Shown here: positions 49,901 to 57,027 of the stretch, one piece after another | How the letters are laid out: each line of letters starts with the position of its first letter | Numbering within the stretch: the stretch's first letter is position 1 | From: Longispora albida DSM 44784 | GTDB lineage: Bacteria; Actinomycetota; Actinomycetes; Mycobacteriales; Micromonosporaceae | NCBI RefSeq assembly: GCF_000379825.1 | Contig: NZ_KB903837.1 | Coordinates: 70,762-134,761 of the forward strand | DNA: 64,000 nt | Reading direction: 5' to 3' | The notes under the pieces: model-generated | Databases searched by the model: none | Told to the model about the DNA's origin: nothing | What the model saw: only the letters and a program-made list of their open reading frames with translations | Translations under genes and position numbers: made by a program

Positions 49901-51283
49901 TCAGGCGTCGAACTCGACCTGTTTGCGGGACAGCCTGTAGAGCAGGAAACCGCCACCCGCCAGGAACAAAGCCCCGATGACGTACCCGGCGAGCCACGGC
50001 CCCGTCACCGGCAGCCCCTTGGCCTGCGGCTCGCTGTCCCCGTCGCTCGCCAGCAGCACGGTGTCCGAACCGGACGGTTTCTCCTTCGTCCCGCCAGCCG
50101 AACCCCCGGCCGGGCGCTGCGACGGCGTCCCGCCAAAGGTCGGCTCGATGCTCGGCACGTGCGGCGTACTGGTCGCCTGCGGCGTCGGGGTCGGCTTGCC
50201 CTGCTGGCCCGGCGCGGTCACGGTGCCGGACAGCAGGCCGATGCCGAGGTCCGCGACGGTGGCGCCGGCCGCGGTGACCTGGACACGGATGGTGACAGCC
50301 TCGGCCCGCACCGCACCGGCCGGGCTGGTCTCCTTGCTCAGTGCCACGGTGCTGACCCTGATGCTCACGAGGCCAGGAGTTCCGGGTCCGAGCTTGGCCG
50401 GCACGGTCGCGTCCACCGACACGTCCGGCGTGCCGATCCGCTGCACCTGCCCGCCCGGCAGCACGACCTCCAGCAGCGGAGCCGTGTACTGGACGTCCCC
50501 GGTGGACACCACCGTCAGGCTCGGCTGGTGCAGTACCCGGACGGTGATCTGGCCGAGCAGGCTGACCTCTGCCAGCCCGGTCGATGCCTGCGCCGCCACG
50601 GCGGTCCTGCCGTGAACGTTCACAGTGGACGTACGCGCCTCGGCGCTCGCGACGCCTGCCTTGACCAGCGGGGCCGGGCGCAGGCTGCCGAGCAGTGTCT
50701 CCAGCAGCGGCAGGGCGGGCGTGCCACCGGGCAGGACGGTGGCCTCGGCGACCTGGGTACGTGCATGGCCGAGGGAGGCGGGCTCACCGCACCCGAAGCC
50801 GGGCTTCCACTTGGCGGCGGCCGAGGACTCGGCGAGGTTGACGGTCGCCAGGCCGGCCGCGTTGAGCGCCGGCAGCTTGGCCGTCGCGGGTGTGCCGTTC
50901 TCCGGCGGGGCGGCCTGTTTGGCTGGCGCCGCAGGGAGGGCGGACATGCCGAGCACCTTCGCGTCGGCGTAGTGCGCCTCCGCCGTGGTGATCACCGGCT
51001 TGGTGGTGTCCACGGCGCTGTGCGCGGTGGCGACCCGGGCGTCGAGCAGCGGCGGCAGGCTCACGCCGAGGGGCCTCAGGTCCAGCAGGCCCAGCCGGAT
51101 CAGGGTGGCGCCCGCGGAGGCCTGGTAGGGGGCCGGGTGGCAGACGGGCTCGGCCAGTGCCGGAGCGGGGGCGCTGACCAGCGCGCCGAACATCAGGACC
51201 ACGGGGACGATCCGGCCGGCGGGGCGGCCCGGGCGGACGCTCCGGGCCAGGGGGGTGGTGCGACGGATGAGAACCGTCGACAT
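49901..51283 (-). CDS. LPXTG-anchored secreted protein
   Basis: A 460-aa surface protein. Signal peptide with a twin-arginine-like start (MSTVLIRRTTPLARSVRPGRPAGRIV) and hydrophobic core ending ALAEP near 47. The mature part is Ala/Thr/Val-rich and beta-like, with several short repeated motifs of the actinobacterial 'choice-of-anchor' type. A Pro/Thr/Ser linker (PTPTPQATSTPHVPSIEPTF) precedes the sorting signal: LPVTG, hydrophobic helix GPWLAGYVIGALFLAGGGFLLY and basic tail RLSRKQVEFDA. Sortase would attach it to peptidoglycan. No sortase gene is in the window. Ribosome binding site GGGAGG, 8 nt upstream. Binding partner unknown. Confidence 0.85.
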   Translation of the reverse strand: MSTVLIRRTTPLARSVRPGRPAGRIVPVVLMFGALVSAPAPALAEPVCHPAPYQASAGATLIRLGLLDLRPLGVSLPPLLDARVATAHSAVDTTKPVITTAEAHYADAKVLGMSALPAAPAKQAAPPENGTPATAKLPALNAAGLATVNLAESSAAAKWKPGFGCGEPASLGHARTQVAEATVLPGGTPALPLLETLLGSLRPAPLVKAGVASAEARTSTVNVHGRTAVAAQASTGLAEVSLLGQITVRVLHQPSLTVVSTGDVQYTAPLLEVVLPGGQVQRIGTPDVSVDATVPAKLGPGTPGLVSIRVSTVALSKETSPAGAVRAEAVTIRVQVTAAGATVADLGIGLLSGTVTAPGQQGKPTPTPQATSTPHVPSIEPTFGGTPSQRPAGGSAGGTKEKPSGSDTVLLASDGDSEPQAKGLPVTGPWLAGYVIGALFLAGGGFLLYRLSRKQVEFDA

Positions 51284-51411
51284 GAGACAGACCTCCCAAT
51301 TGTGGGGTTGTGCCGTGTGCGTGGGACTCAACGGCACCCGCGAGGGGAGGTCACGCCGATCGGGGAAGTTGCTCGCCTGCCGAGAATTCGGCCAACCCGG
51401 GGAAATCGGGC

Positions 51412-52137
51412 TTAATACGTTTCTTCGTACACCACTATGCAGGGCATCTTGTTCGTCGACCAGTAAGCGTAAATCGTGCTTACGTGGTAGTAGCTCGTGA
51501 ACCGGACGGCGACATAGTCGTTGGCCAGCCGGTAGGCCTCCCAGGTGTAGCCGGCACCCGGTTGCAGCTCGAGCAGGTCGACATAGCCCTTCGTGTACGA
51601 GAACCGGGCCGTCCCGCCGCTGGTCGCGGCCTTGCGGACCTGTGCGCCCTCGGTGGTGGGCGGTGGCGGCGTGGTCGGGGCCGGGCTGCCACCGGTGCTC
51701 TTGGTGTTCGTGCCCGGGGTGGCGGTCGCGACCATGACGGTCGCGGACGGCGAGGGTGAGGGGGCTGGCGACTGCGGCGTGCTGAAGATGTCGCGTGGGC
51801 CCGGTGTGGCACCCGGCGTCCCTGTGGTCTCCACCCGGGTGTTCTGTGCCTGGATCGGCGGGGCACCCGGGGGCGGCCCGGGCGGCGTGGCGCTCGCCGA
51901 ACCGGAGGAAACCCGGGGCGATGGCCGCGTCGTTCCGGACGCCGGCGAGGTCGCCTGGGGGATCACGGGTGGCAGTGCTGCGACTACGGTGAGTGTCGGC
52001 CTCGGGGCAGGAATCGGAAGATTCGGAATTTCCGCCAGGCTCTGTGGCTCGGAGGCGCGCACACCGAGCCACGCCACCGTTACGGCGACCGTAGTCACGG
52101 TGCCCCAGGCGGCCAAGATGCCGAGAGCGCGACGCAC
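51412..52137 (-). CDS. membrane-anchored protein with Pro/Thr-rich stalk
   Basis: A 241-aa protein. A single N-terminal membrane helix (RRALGILAAWGTVTTVAVTVAWLGV, 2-26) is followed by a long proline/threonine/serine stalk (about 35-155) and a globular end of about 75 residues (TARFSYTKGYVDLLELQPGAGYTWEAYRLANDYVAVRFTSYYHVSTIYAYWSTNKMP) ending IVVYEETY. Aromatic-rich extracellular tip; no enzyme motif. GTG start with GGGAG 9 nt upstream. Divergent from the response regulator, 54 nt between starts, which suggests it may be controlled by that system. Confidence 0.72.
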   Translation of the reverse strand: MRRALGILAAWGTVTTVAVTVAWLGVRASEPQSLAEIPNLPIPAPRPTLTVVAALPPVIPQATSPASGTTRPSPRVSSGSASATPPGPPPGAPPIQAQNTRVETTGTPGATPGPRDIFSTPQSPAPSPSPSATVMVATATPGTNTKSTGGSPAPTTPPPPTTEGAQVRKAATSGGTARFSYTKGYVDLLELQPGAGYTWEAYRLANDYVAVRFTSYYHVSTIYAYWSTNKMPCIVVYEETY

Positions 52138-52156
52138 GTCGTTATTCTCCCGAACC

Positions 52157-52185
52157 TTGGCCCAAAGGCAACCCTTGAGTACGGT
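52157..52185 (+). promoter_or_regulatory. leaderless promoter TTGGCC-17-TACGGT
   Basis: Seen: -35 TTGGCC and -10 TACGGT 17 nt apart, with the -10 lying 6 nt before the response-regulator ATG and no ribosome binding site. Confidence 0.55.
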
Positions 52186-52191
52186 CACATT

Positions 52192-52875
52192 ATGGCGAGG
52201 GTGCTGCTGGTAGAGGACGACGCGGAGATCCGCGTGGCGCTGGTTCGTGCCCTGACGCAGCGTGATCATGTGGTCCGCGCCGTCGGCGAGGCGATGACCG
52301 GGATCCGCGAGGTCACCGGGTGGGACCCGGATGTGGTCGTGCTCGACCTCGGGCTGCCCGACCTCGACGGGTCGGTGACGCTGTCGATGATCCGGGCCGT
52401 GTCCCGGGTGCCGGTGCTCATCGCGACCGCGCGCGACACCGAGTACGAGATCATCCGGATGCTCAACGCCGGGGCGGACGACTACCTGATCAAGCCGTTC
52501 TCCGCCGACCACCTCGCCGCCAGGATCTCGGCCGTGCTGCGCCGGGCCACGCCGCGCGAGCACCCGGCGGAGCTGATCGAGGTCGGCGGGCTCCGCCTGG
52601 ACCTCGGCGCGCGGGACGCCACCTTCGACGGCGAGCCGCTCCGCCTGTCCAAGCGTGAGTTCGACCTGCTGGCCTACCTGGCGGCCCGCCCTGGCCGCGT
52701 GGTCGGCCGCCGTGAGCTCCTGACCGAGGTCTGGCACACCCCCTACGGCGGGGACGACCAGACCATCGACGTGCACGTGTCGTGGCTGCGCCGCAAGCTA
52801 GGCGAGTCAGCGGCCCAGCCCCGCTACCTGCACACGGTGCGCGGCGTAGGCGTCAAGCTGGTAGCCCCCGAGTAG
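52192..52875 (+). CDS. OmpR-family response regulator
   Basis: A 227-aa two-component regulator. The receiver domain has the acidic pair VEDD (8-10), the phosphorylated Asp52 in VVVLDLGLPDLDG, the switch Thr/Ala region IATARD and Lys in DYLIKPFSAD. The winged-helix output domain spans about 128-227 (RLSKREFDLLAYLAARPGRVVGRRELLTEVWHTPYGGDDQTIDVHVSWLRRKLGE). The nearest histidine kinase gene lies downstream on the opposite strand, so pairing is plausible. Target could include the divergent surface protein. Confidence 0.92.
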   Translation: MARVLLVEDDAEIRVALVRALTQRDHVVRAVGEAMTGIREVTGWDPDVVVLDLGLPDLDGSVTLSMIRAVSRVPVLIATARDTEYEIIRMLNAGADDYLIKPFSADHLAARISAVLRRATPREHPAELIEVGGLRLDLGARDATFDGEPLRLSKREFDLLAYLAARPGRVVGRRELLTEVWHTPYGGDDQTIDVHVSWLRRKLGESAAQPRYLHTVRGVGVKLVAPE

Positions 52876-52950
52876 CCGGGAGATGCCGGCACGGTGAAGA
52901 GGCCGGTGATCATTTCTCTTGATCTTTGTACTTGATCTGACCTGAAGTGG

Positions 52951-53046
52951 CCCGCTGAGGGCGGCGAGGCGAAGGCGCAGAGGTTCCGCCATACCGGTGT
53001 TGTATGGCGGGTTCTCTGCAACGCGCGCATCGTCGTCCTCAGCGGG
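52951..53046. other. large nested stem structure between response regulator and kinase genes
   Basis: Three stacked inverted repeats share one centre. The outer CCCGCTGAGG/CCTCAGCGGG is 52951-52960 with 53037-53046. The middle GCAGAG/CTCTGC is 52977-52982 with 53014-53019. The inner CCGCCATAC/GTATGGCGG is 52986-52994 with 53002-53010, loop CGGTGTT. The 75 nt before it are AT-richer and hold the direct repeat CTTGATCT-N5-CTTGATCT. It lies between convergent genes, so it may be a terminator, but its size suggests a structured RNA or small mobile element. Confidence 0.6.
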
Positions 53047-53056
53047 TCCAAACGGC

Positions 53057-54322
53057 CTAGCGCTGGAAGACGAGGGTTATCCTGGCGCCGCCCAAGGGGC
53101 TGGGCTCGACTGTCAGTTCGCCGCCGGTGGACTCGGCGACCCGGCGGGCGATGTCGAGGCCGAGGCCTGAGCCGCCGGCCCCGCTCGCGCCGCGCAGCAT
53201 CGCCTTGTCGGGTGTCTCGATCCCAGGGCCGGCGTCGTCGACCACGAGCTGGACCTGGCTGCCGCGCGGCAGGACGGAGACCTGGTACGCGGTGCCGGGC
53301 GGCGTGTGCTGGAAGACGTTGCCCAGCACGGTGTCGAGGGCCGAGGCAGCGTCAGCCCGCCCGACGGCCACCGGTACCTGCACGCCGAGGCCCTGGGCCG
53401 TCCAGGCACGGTGCTGGTCGGCGGCCAGGATGGCCCAGAACGCCGTCCGGTCGGCCGCCACGGCCGCGATGTCGCACCGGGCGGGTTCGATGTCGTGGAG
53501 GGGCTCACGGGCGTCCTGAATGATCGACGTGAGCTCCTGCTCGGTCTGCCGGGCGGCGTCGAGTACCCGGTTGCGTTCCGGGCCGGGCGGCAGGGCCTCG
53601 GCGTTGAGCCGGAGCGCCGTCAGCGGCGTACGCAGCCGGTGCGACAGGTCGGCGATGAGTTCCCGTTCGCTGGCGAGCAGGGCCTGGATCCGGTCGGCCA
53701 TGTCGTTGAAGGCCGCGCCGGCCGTCTTGATCTCCGGCGGCCCGCCCGGCTCGACCCGTACCGAGGTGTCGCCGCCACCGAGCCGGTCGGCGGCGGCGGC
53801 CAGTTCCTCGCTGGCCTTCACGGCGCTCCTGGTCATCCACGCCGCCACGAACCCGGCCGCGACGAGCAGCAGCAGGCCCAGCACGGCCGGGCCGCCCCAG
53901 GCGAGGCGCAGTTCACGGTTGAGTTCCTCTGAGGGGACGTAGGCCTCGATCACCACGCGGCCCGCCGGGCGCAGGTATGCGGCTCCGCCGGGTACGTCGA
54001 ATGTCTCCGCTGTGCCCTTGTTCCTGACCGCTTCGAAAGCCGCAATCGGTGCCCTGCGTTCCGCGCCGAGCATGACCCCGGTCGGCAGCGACACCCCGAT
54101 CCGTCCCCTGCGCTCCTCCGGGAGGGCGGCGAGCGCCTGGCGGAGGTCTTCGGGCTCCGTGCTGACCCGGGCTACGGCCGCCACCGCGTCGGCCTCCCGT
54201 TCAGCCTGGAACAGAGCATTGTTCCGGGTCGAGTGATATGCGACCGTAGCGAGCGGGACGGCCCACGCGAGGGTGACAAGAGTCCCCACCGCGAGAGCGA
54301 CCAGCACGAACCTACGCCTCAT
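53057..54322 (-). CDS. sensor histidine kinase
   Basis: A 421-aa membrane kinase. Membrane helix 1 (about 5-27), extracytoplasmic sensor domain (28-145), helix 2 (about 150-168, VLGLLLLVAAGFVAAWM), HAMP region (about 170-222, AADRLGGGDTSVRVEPGG). The dimerisation domain has the phospho-acceptor His in ERELIADLSHRLRTPLTALRLN near 224. ATP-binding motifs are N box (LGNVFQHTP), G1 (VDDAGPGI) and G2 (GGSGLGLDIARRVAES). The ATG lies 7 nt after TACCTT. Likely partner of the response regulator, yet the two genes are convergent instead of in an operon. Confidence 0.92.
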   Translation of the reverse strand: MRRRFVLVALAVGTLVTLAWAVPLATVAYHSTRNNALFQAEREADAVAAVARVSTEPEDLRQALAALPEERRGRIGVSLPTGVMLGAERRAPIAAFEAVRNKGTAETFDVPGGAAYLRPAGRVVIEAYVPSEELNRELRLAWGGPAVLGLLLLVAAGFVAAWMTRSAVKASEELAAAADRLGGGDTSVRVEPGGPPEIKTAGAAFNDMADRIQALLASERELIADLSHRLRTPLTALRLNAEALPPGPERNRVLDAARQTEQELTSIIQDAREPLHDIEPARCDIAAVAADRTAFWAILAADQHRAWTAQGLGVQVPVAVGRADAASALDTVLGNVFQHTPPGTAYQVSVLPRGSQVQLVVDDAGPGIETPDKAMLRGASGAGGSGLGLDIARRVAESTGGELTVEPSPLGGARITLVFQR

Positions 54323-54329
54323 TACAGGC

Positions 54330-54374
54330 AAGGTACGCTGCACTGCTGCCACTGCCAACTAGGCCAACAGTTGG
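54330..54374 (-). promoter_or_regulatory. -10 box TACCTT and upstream inverted repeat of the kinase gene
   Basis: TACCTT (54330-54335) is 7 nt before the kinase ATG. The inverted repeat CCAACT-N8-AGTTGG (54355-54374) sits near the -35 position and may be an operator, for example of the cognate response regulator. Confidence 0.4.
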
Positions 54375-54579
54375 GCCAATGACAGGTGGCAGCTGAGGGA
54401 CCTTTGAGCGACGCTTGAGGGTACGAACCGGCTGACGCGCCGTTATCGGCGCTGTCGCTGGACAAAATGGCTCGGGAGTCCGCTAATAGAGCACACCTCT
54501 CACGTCGTGTGCCGTGAGGCGTCATGTCGTCGTTGCTACATGTCGTTGTCGCTATTTTTTCGGTCCGCAGGAGGGGGCG

Positions 54580-55839
54580 GTGAGCGCAGTGCTGCTTGAG
54601 AGCATGCTGTCCGAGAAGGAAGCTATGGCCTATGTGGCCAGCGCGGGGTTCCGGGCCGGCCCGGTCGGCTCCGTGGGCGCGGAACTGGAATGGATCGTCC
54701 GTGACCCGCAGGACCCGCTGAGCCGCCCCCATCCGGCCCGGCTGCGTGAGGCCGTGGCCGGCCTGCCGGACCCCCTGCCCGGCGGGGGCCGGATCACCAT
54801 CGAGCCCGGCGGGCAGCTCGAGCTCAGCTCTGGCGTCAGCGGTTCCCTCGCCGAGTGCGTCTCGGCCGTCCAGTCGGACATGGCACTGCTCACCGCCGCC
54901 GTGGAGGCCGCTGGGCTGCGGCTGGAGGGCGGCGGGCTCGACATGCTCCGCCCGGCGTACCGGGTGCTCGACACGCCCCGCTACGTCGCGCTCGAACGCT
55001 TCAACGACCGGCAGGGCCCCGAGGGCCGCGTGGTCGCGTGCAACTCGGCCTCCGTGCAGGTCTGCCTCGACGCCGGCGACGACACCGACTCCTGGAGCGG
55101 CTACCGGCGGCGCTGGTGGCTGTCCGACGCGATGGGCCCGATGCTCCTGGCGGCCTTCGCCAACTCCCCGGGCACGGCTGGCGGGCACCGGTGGCGGTCC
55201 ACCCGGCAGGTACTGCGGTTCGCGATGGACAGCTCCCGCACGCGGGCGCCCCGGCTGACCGACGACCCGGGCAAGGAATGGGCCCGGTACGCGCTGGCCG
55301 CGAAGGTCGCCGTCGTCGCCAGCCCGGAGGCCGACGCGGAGACCGCGGACTGGACGGCGCCCGAGGGCCTGACCATGCGCGCCTGGCTGCGGGGCGCCGG
55401 GCCACGGCCGGTGACGTACACCGACCTGGAACTGCACCTGGGGACGCTCGTGCCGCCGGTCAGGCCGCGCGGGTACCTGGAGTTCCGCATGATCGACCAG
55501 CAGGACGGCGAGAACTGGATCGTGCCGGTCGCCCTCGTCACGGCGCTGCTGGACGACCCGGTCGCCGCCGAGCAGGCCGCCGCGCTCGTCGCGCCGCTCC
55601 GCTCGCTGCGCAGGCACCACGACTGGGTCACGGCTGCCCGGCGCGGGCTGCGCGAGCCGGCTCTGGCCGAGGCCGCGTACGGCTGCTTCCAGATCGCGCT
55701 GCGGGCACTGGACCGGATGGGTGCGCCCGGGCCGATCGTGGACGCGGTGGCGGCGTTCGCTGCCCGGTACCCGGCCCAGGGCCGCTGCCCGGCCGACGAC
55801 GTCGCCGCCCGCCGGGTCCGGACAGCAGTCGCCGCCTGA
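54580..55839 (+). CDS. egtA: glutamate-cysteine ligase EgtA (ergothioneine-type)
   Basis: A 419-aa ligase that makes gamma-glutamylcysteine from Glu and Cys with ATP, the sulfur donor for ergothioneine in actinomycetes. Seen: SVGAELEWIVRDPQDP near 32-47 (catalytic Glu at the start of the fold), GGRITIEPGGQLELSSGVS near 67-85, RMIDQQDGENWIVPVALVTALLDD near 303-326. GTG start with GGAGGGGG just upstream; the long upstream region (about 250 nt) contains no gene. The usual egtB, egtC and egtD genes are not next to it here; a TetR gene follows instead. Assignment to EgtA rather than a related ligase is by overall similarity. Confidence 0.8.
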   Translation: MSAVLLESMLSEKEAMAYVASAGFRAGPVGSVGAELEWIVRDPQDPLSRPHPARLREAVAGLPDPLPGGGRITIEPGGQLELSSGVSGSLAECVSAVQSDMALLTAAVEAAGLRLEGGGLDMLRPAYRVLDTPRYVALERFNDRQGPEGRVVACNSASVQVCLDAGDDTDSWSGYRRRWWLSDAMGPMLLAAFANSPGTAGGHRWRSTRQVLRFAMDSSRTRAPRLTDDPGKEWARYALAAKVAVVASPEADAETADWTAPEGLTMRAWLRGAGPRPVTYTDLELHLGTLVPPVRPRGYLEFRMIDQQDGENWIVPVALVTALLDDPVAAEQAAALVAPLRSLRRHHDWVTAARRGLREPALAEAAYGCFQIALRALDRMGAPGPIVDAVAAFAARYPAQGRCPADDVAARRVRTAVAA

Positions 55840-55875
55840 GCGGCGCGGAGCGGGCAGAGGCGTAATACTGGCTGG

Positions 55876-56469
55876 ATGACGACCCCCCGGCAGGAACGCA
55901 GCGAGCGGACACGGGAACGGCTGCTGGACGCGACCGTCGCGTGCCTGATCGAGATCGGCTACGCCCGCACGTCGATGCAGGAGGTGTGTACCCGCGCGGA
56001 ACTCTCGCGCGGGGCACAGCTCCACCACTTCCCGACGAAGGCCGGGCTGATGGCCGCAGCCATCGCGCACCTGACCCGCAAGCAGACCGAGCGGGTACTG
56101 GCCGCCGAGTCCACGCTGCCGGCCGGAGCCGACCGGATCGACGCGCTGCTGGACCTGATGTGGGAAGGGTTCTCCGGCCCGCTCGCCAAGGCCTCGATCG
56201 AGCTGTGGGTGGCGTGCGCCAACGATCCCGAGCTGCGCGAGGTGATGCTGCCGGTCGAGCGGGGGCTCGCACACGCCACTTTGGAGCTGTGCCGCAAGTA
56301 CGCGGGTGCCGACGCCGGCCAGAAGGCCGTCGAGACGATCGGCTGGCTGACCATCGACCTGCACCGTGGCCTCGCGGTGGACGAGATGCTCGGCGGCGAC
56401 CCGAAGCGCCGGAAGCACCTGCTGGACACGTGGAAGACGATGGCGAGGGCGGCTATAGCAGACGGATAG
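55876..56469 (+). CDS. TetR-family transcription repressor
   Basis: A 197-aa dimeric repressor. The N-terminal helix-turn-helix is RSERTRERLLDATVACLIEIGYARTSMQEVCTRAELSRGAQLHHFPTKAGLMAAAIAHL (about 8-66), with the typical Y/H-H-F-x-x-K signature. The C-terminal ligand domain is all-helical. AATACT lies 6 nt before the ATG. It stands 36 nt after egtA in the same direction and may control its own or the neighbouring genes. Ligand unknown. Confidence 0.88.
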   Translation: MTTPRQERSERTRERLLDATVACLIEIGYARTSMQEVCTRAELSRGAQLHHFPTKAGLMAAAIAHLTRKQTERVLAAESTLPAGADRIDALLDLMWEGFSGPLAKASIELWVACANDPELREVMLPVERGLAHATLELCRKYAGADAGQKAVETIGWLTIDLHRGLAVDEMLGGDPKRRKHLLDTWKTMARAAIADG

Positions 56470-56602
56470 GACCCGTAATTTTCTGCGGGTTCTGCCGAGC
56501 ACGGACTGAGAAGCCACAGGTCGTAGGGAGGGGACAAAAGCAGTGTCAGAGATGCCAAGAGTGCACACAGGACTGAGCGCGACAAACTGCCCGGGTTGTG
56601 CT

Positions 56603-56608
56603 TACGCT
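56603..56608 (+). promoter_or_regulatory. -10 box TACGCT of a leaderless promoter
   Basis: TACGCT lies 6 nt before the chosen ATG of the coiled-coil protein and supports that start over an upstream GTG. Confidence 0.45.
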
Positions 56609-56614
56609 CTGTCC

Positions 56615-56965
56615 ATGGCAAAAAGCCCCAATGCCCCTGGCTCCCCCATGCCCATCGAACAGATCGTGAGGGCGCACGACGCCGAGATCTACCTGCTGCA
56701 ACAGCAGCGGCGCGCAGACTTCAAGCTCATCCAGGCGATCCATATGGACACGCAGGACCTGAAGCGAGACACGCAGGACCTGAAGCACCGGGTCATGAAC
56801 CTGGAAGCTGGTCAGGCGCGGCTCGAAGCTGGTCAGGCCGAGCTGCAGGCTGGTCAGGCCGAGCTGCGGGCCGGCATGGCCCTGATCGCCGACAGCCTGA
56901 ACATCCTGATCGCCCGCGACAAGCTGCGTGGACCGGACAGCGAGGAAGGATGGGCCGAGGAGTAG
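56615..56965 (+). CDS. coiled-coil protein with heptad tandem repeats
   Basis: A 116-aa soluble protein. After a short proline-rich start (MAKSPNAPGSPMPIEQIVRAHDAEIYLLQQQRRAD) come two identical-type heptads DTQDLKR / DTQDLKH and four heptads of the type LEAGQA(R/E), ending in an acidic tail. The DNA shows 21-bp tandem duplications at both places, so the coil grew by in-frame duplication. It likely forms an oligomeric coiled coil; phage-tail and toxin-related proteins can look similar, but no partner is seen. GTG at 56543 with GGGAGGGG upstream is an alternative start that would add 24 residues. A strong terminator follows. Confidence 0.65.
   Translation: MAKSPNAPGSPMPIEQIVRAHDAEIYLLQQQRRADFKLIQAIHMDTQDLKRDTQDLKHRVMNLEAGQARLEAGQAELQAGQAELRAGMALIADSLNILIARDKLRGPDSEEGWAEE
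56748..56870 (+). repeat. 21-bp tandem duplications inside the coiled-coil gene
   Basis: GACACGCAGGACCTGAAGC is repeated with a 21-bp period at 56748-56789. GCTGGTCAGGC recurs about every 21 bp between 56808 and 56870. Each unit encodes one heptad. Confidence 0.7.
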
Positions 56966-56983
56966 ACGGCTCGATGGCAAACG

Positions 56984-57019
56984 GCGGCCCGTGTACCCGG
57001 ATCTGGGTGCACGGGCCGC
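56984..57019. terminator. 15-bp stem terminator followed by TTTT
   Basis: GCGGCCCGTGTACCC pairs with GGGTGCACGGGCCGC around a 6-nt loop, with a T-run behind it on the plus strand. It lies between the coiled-coil gene and the 3' end of the racemase gene. Confidence 0.8.
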
Positions 57020-57027
57020 TTTTGCTG

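Noticed and set aside
54323-54579. Possible riboswitch upstream of egtA
   Set aside because: A CCTCTCACG/CGTGAGG hairpin is present, but nothing matches a known riboswitch core; the stretch holds the kinase promoter and otherwise nothing I can name.
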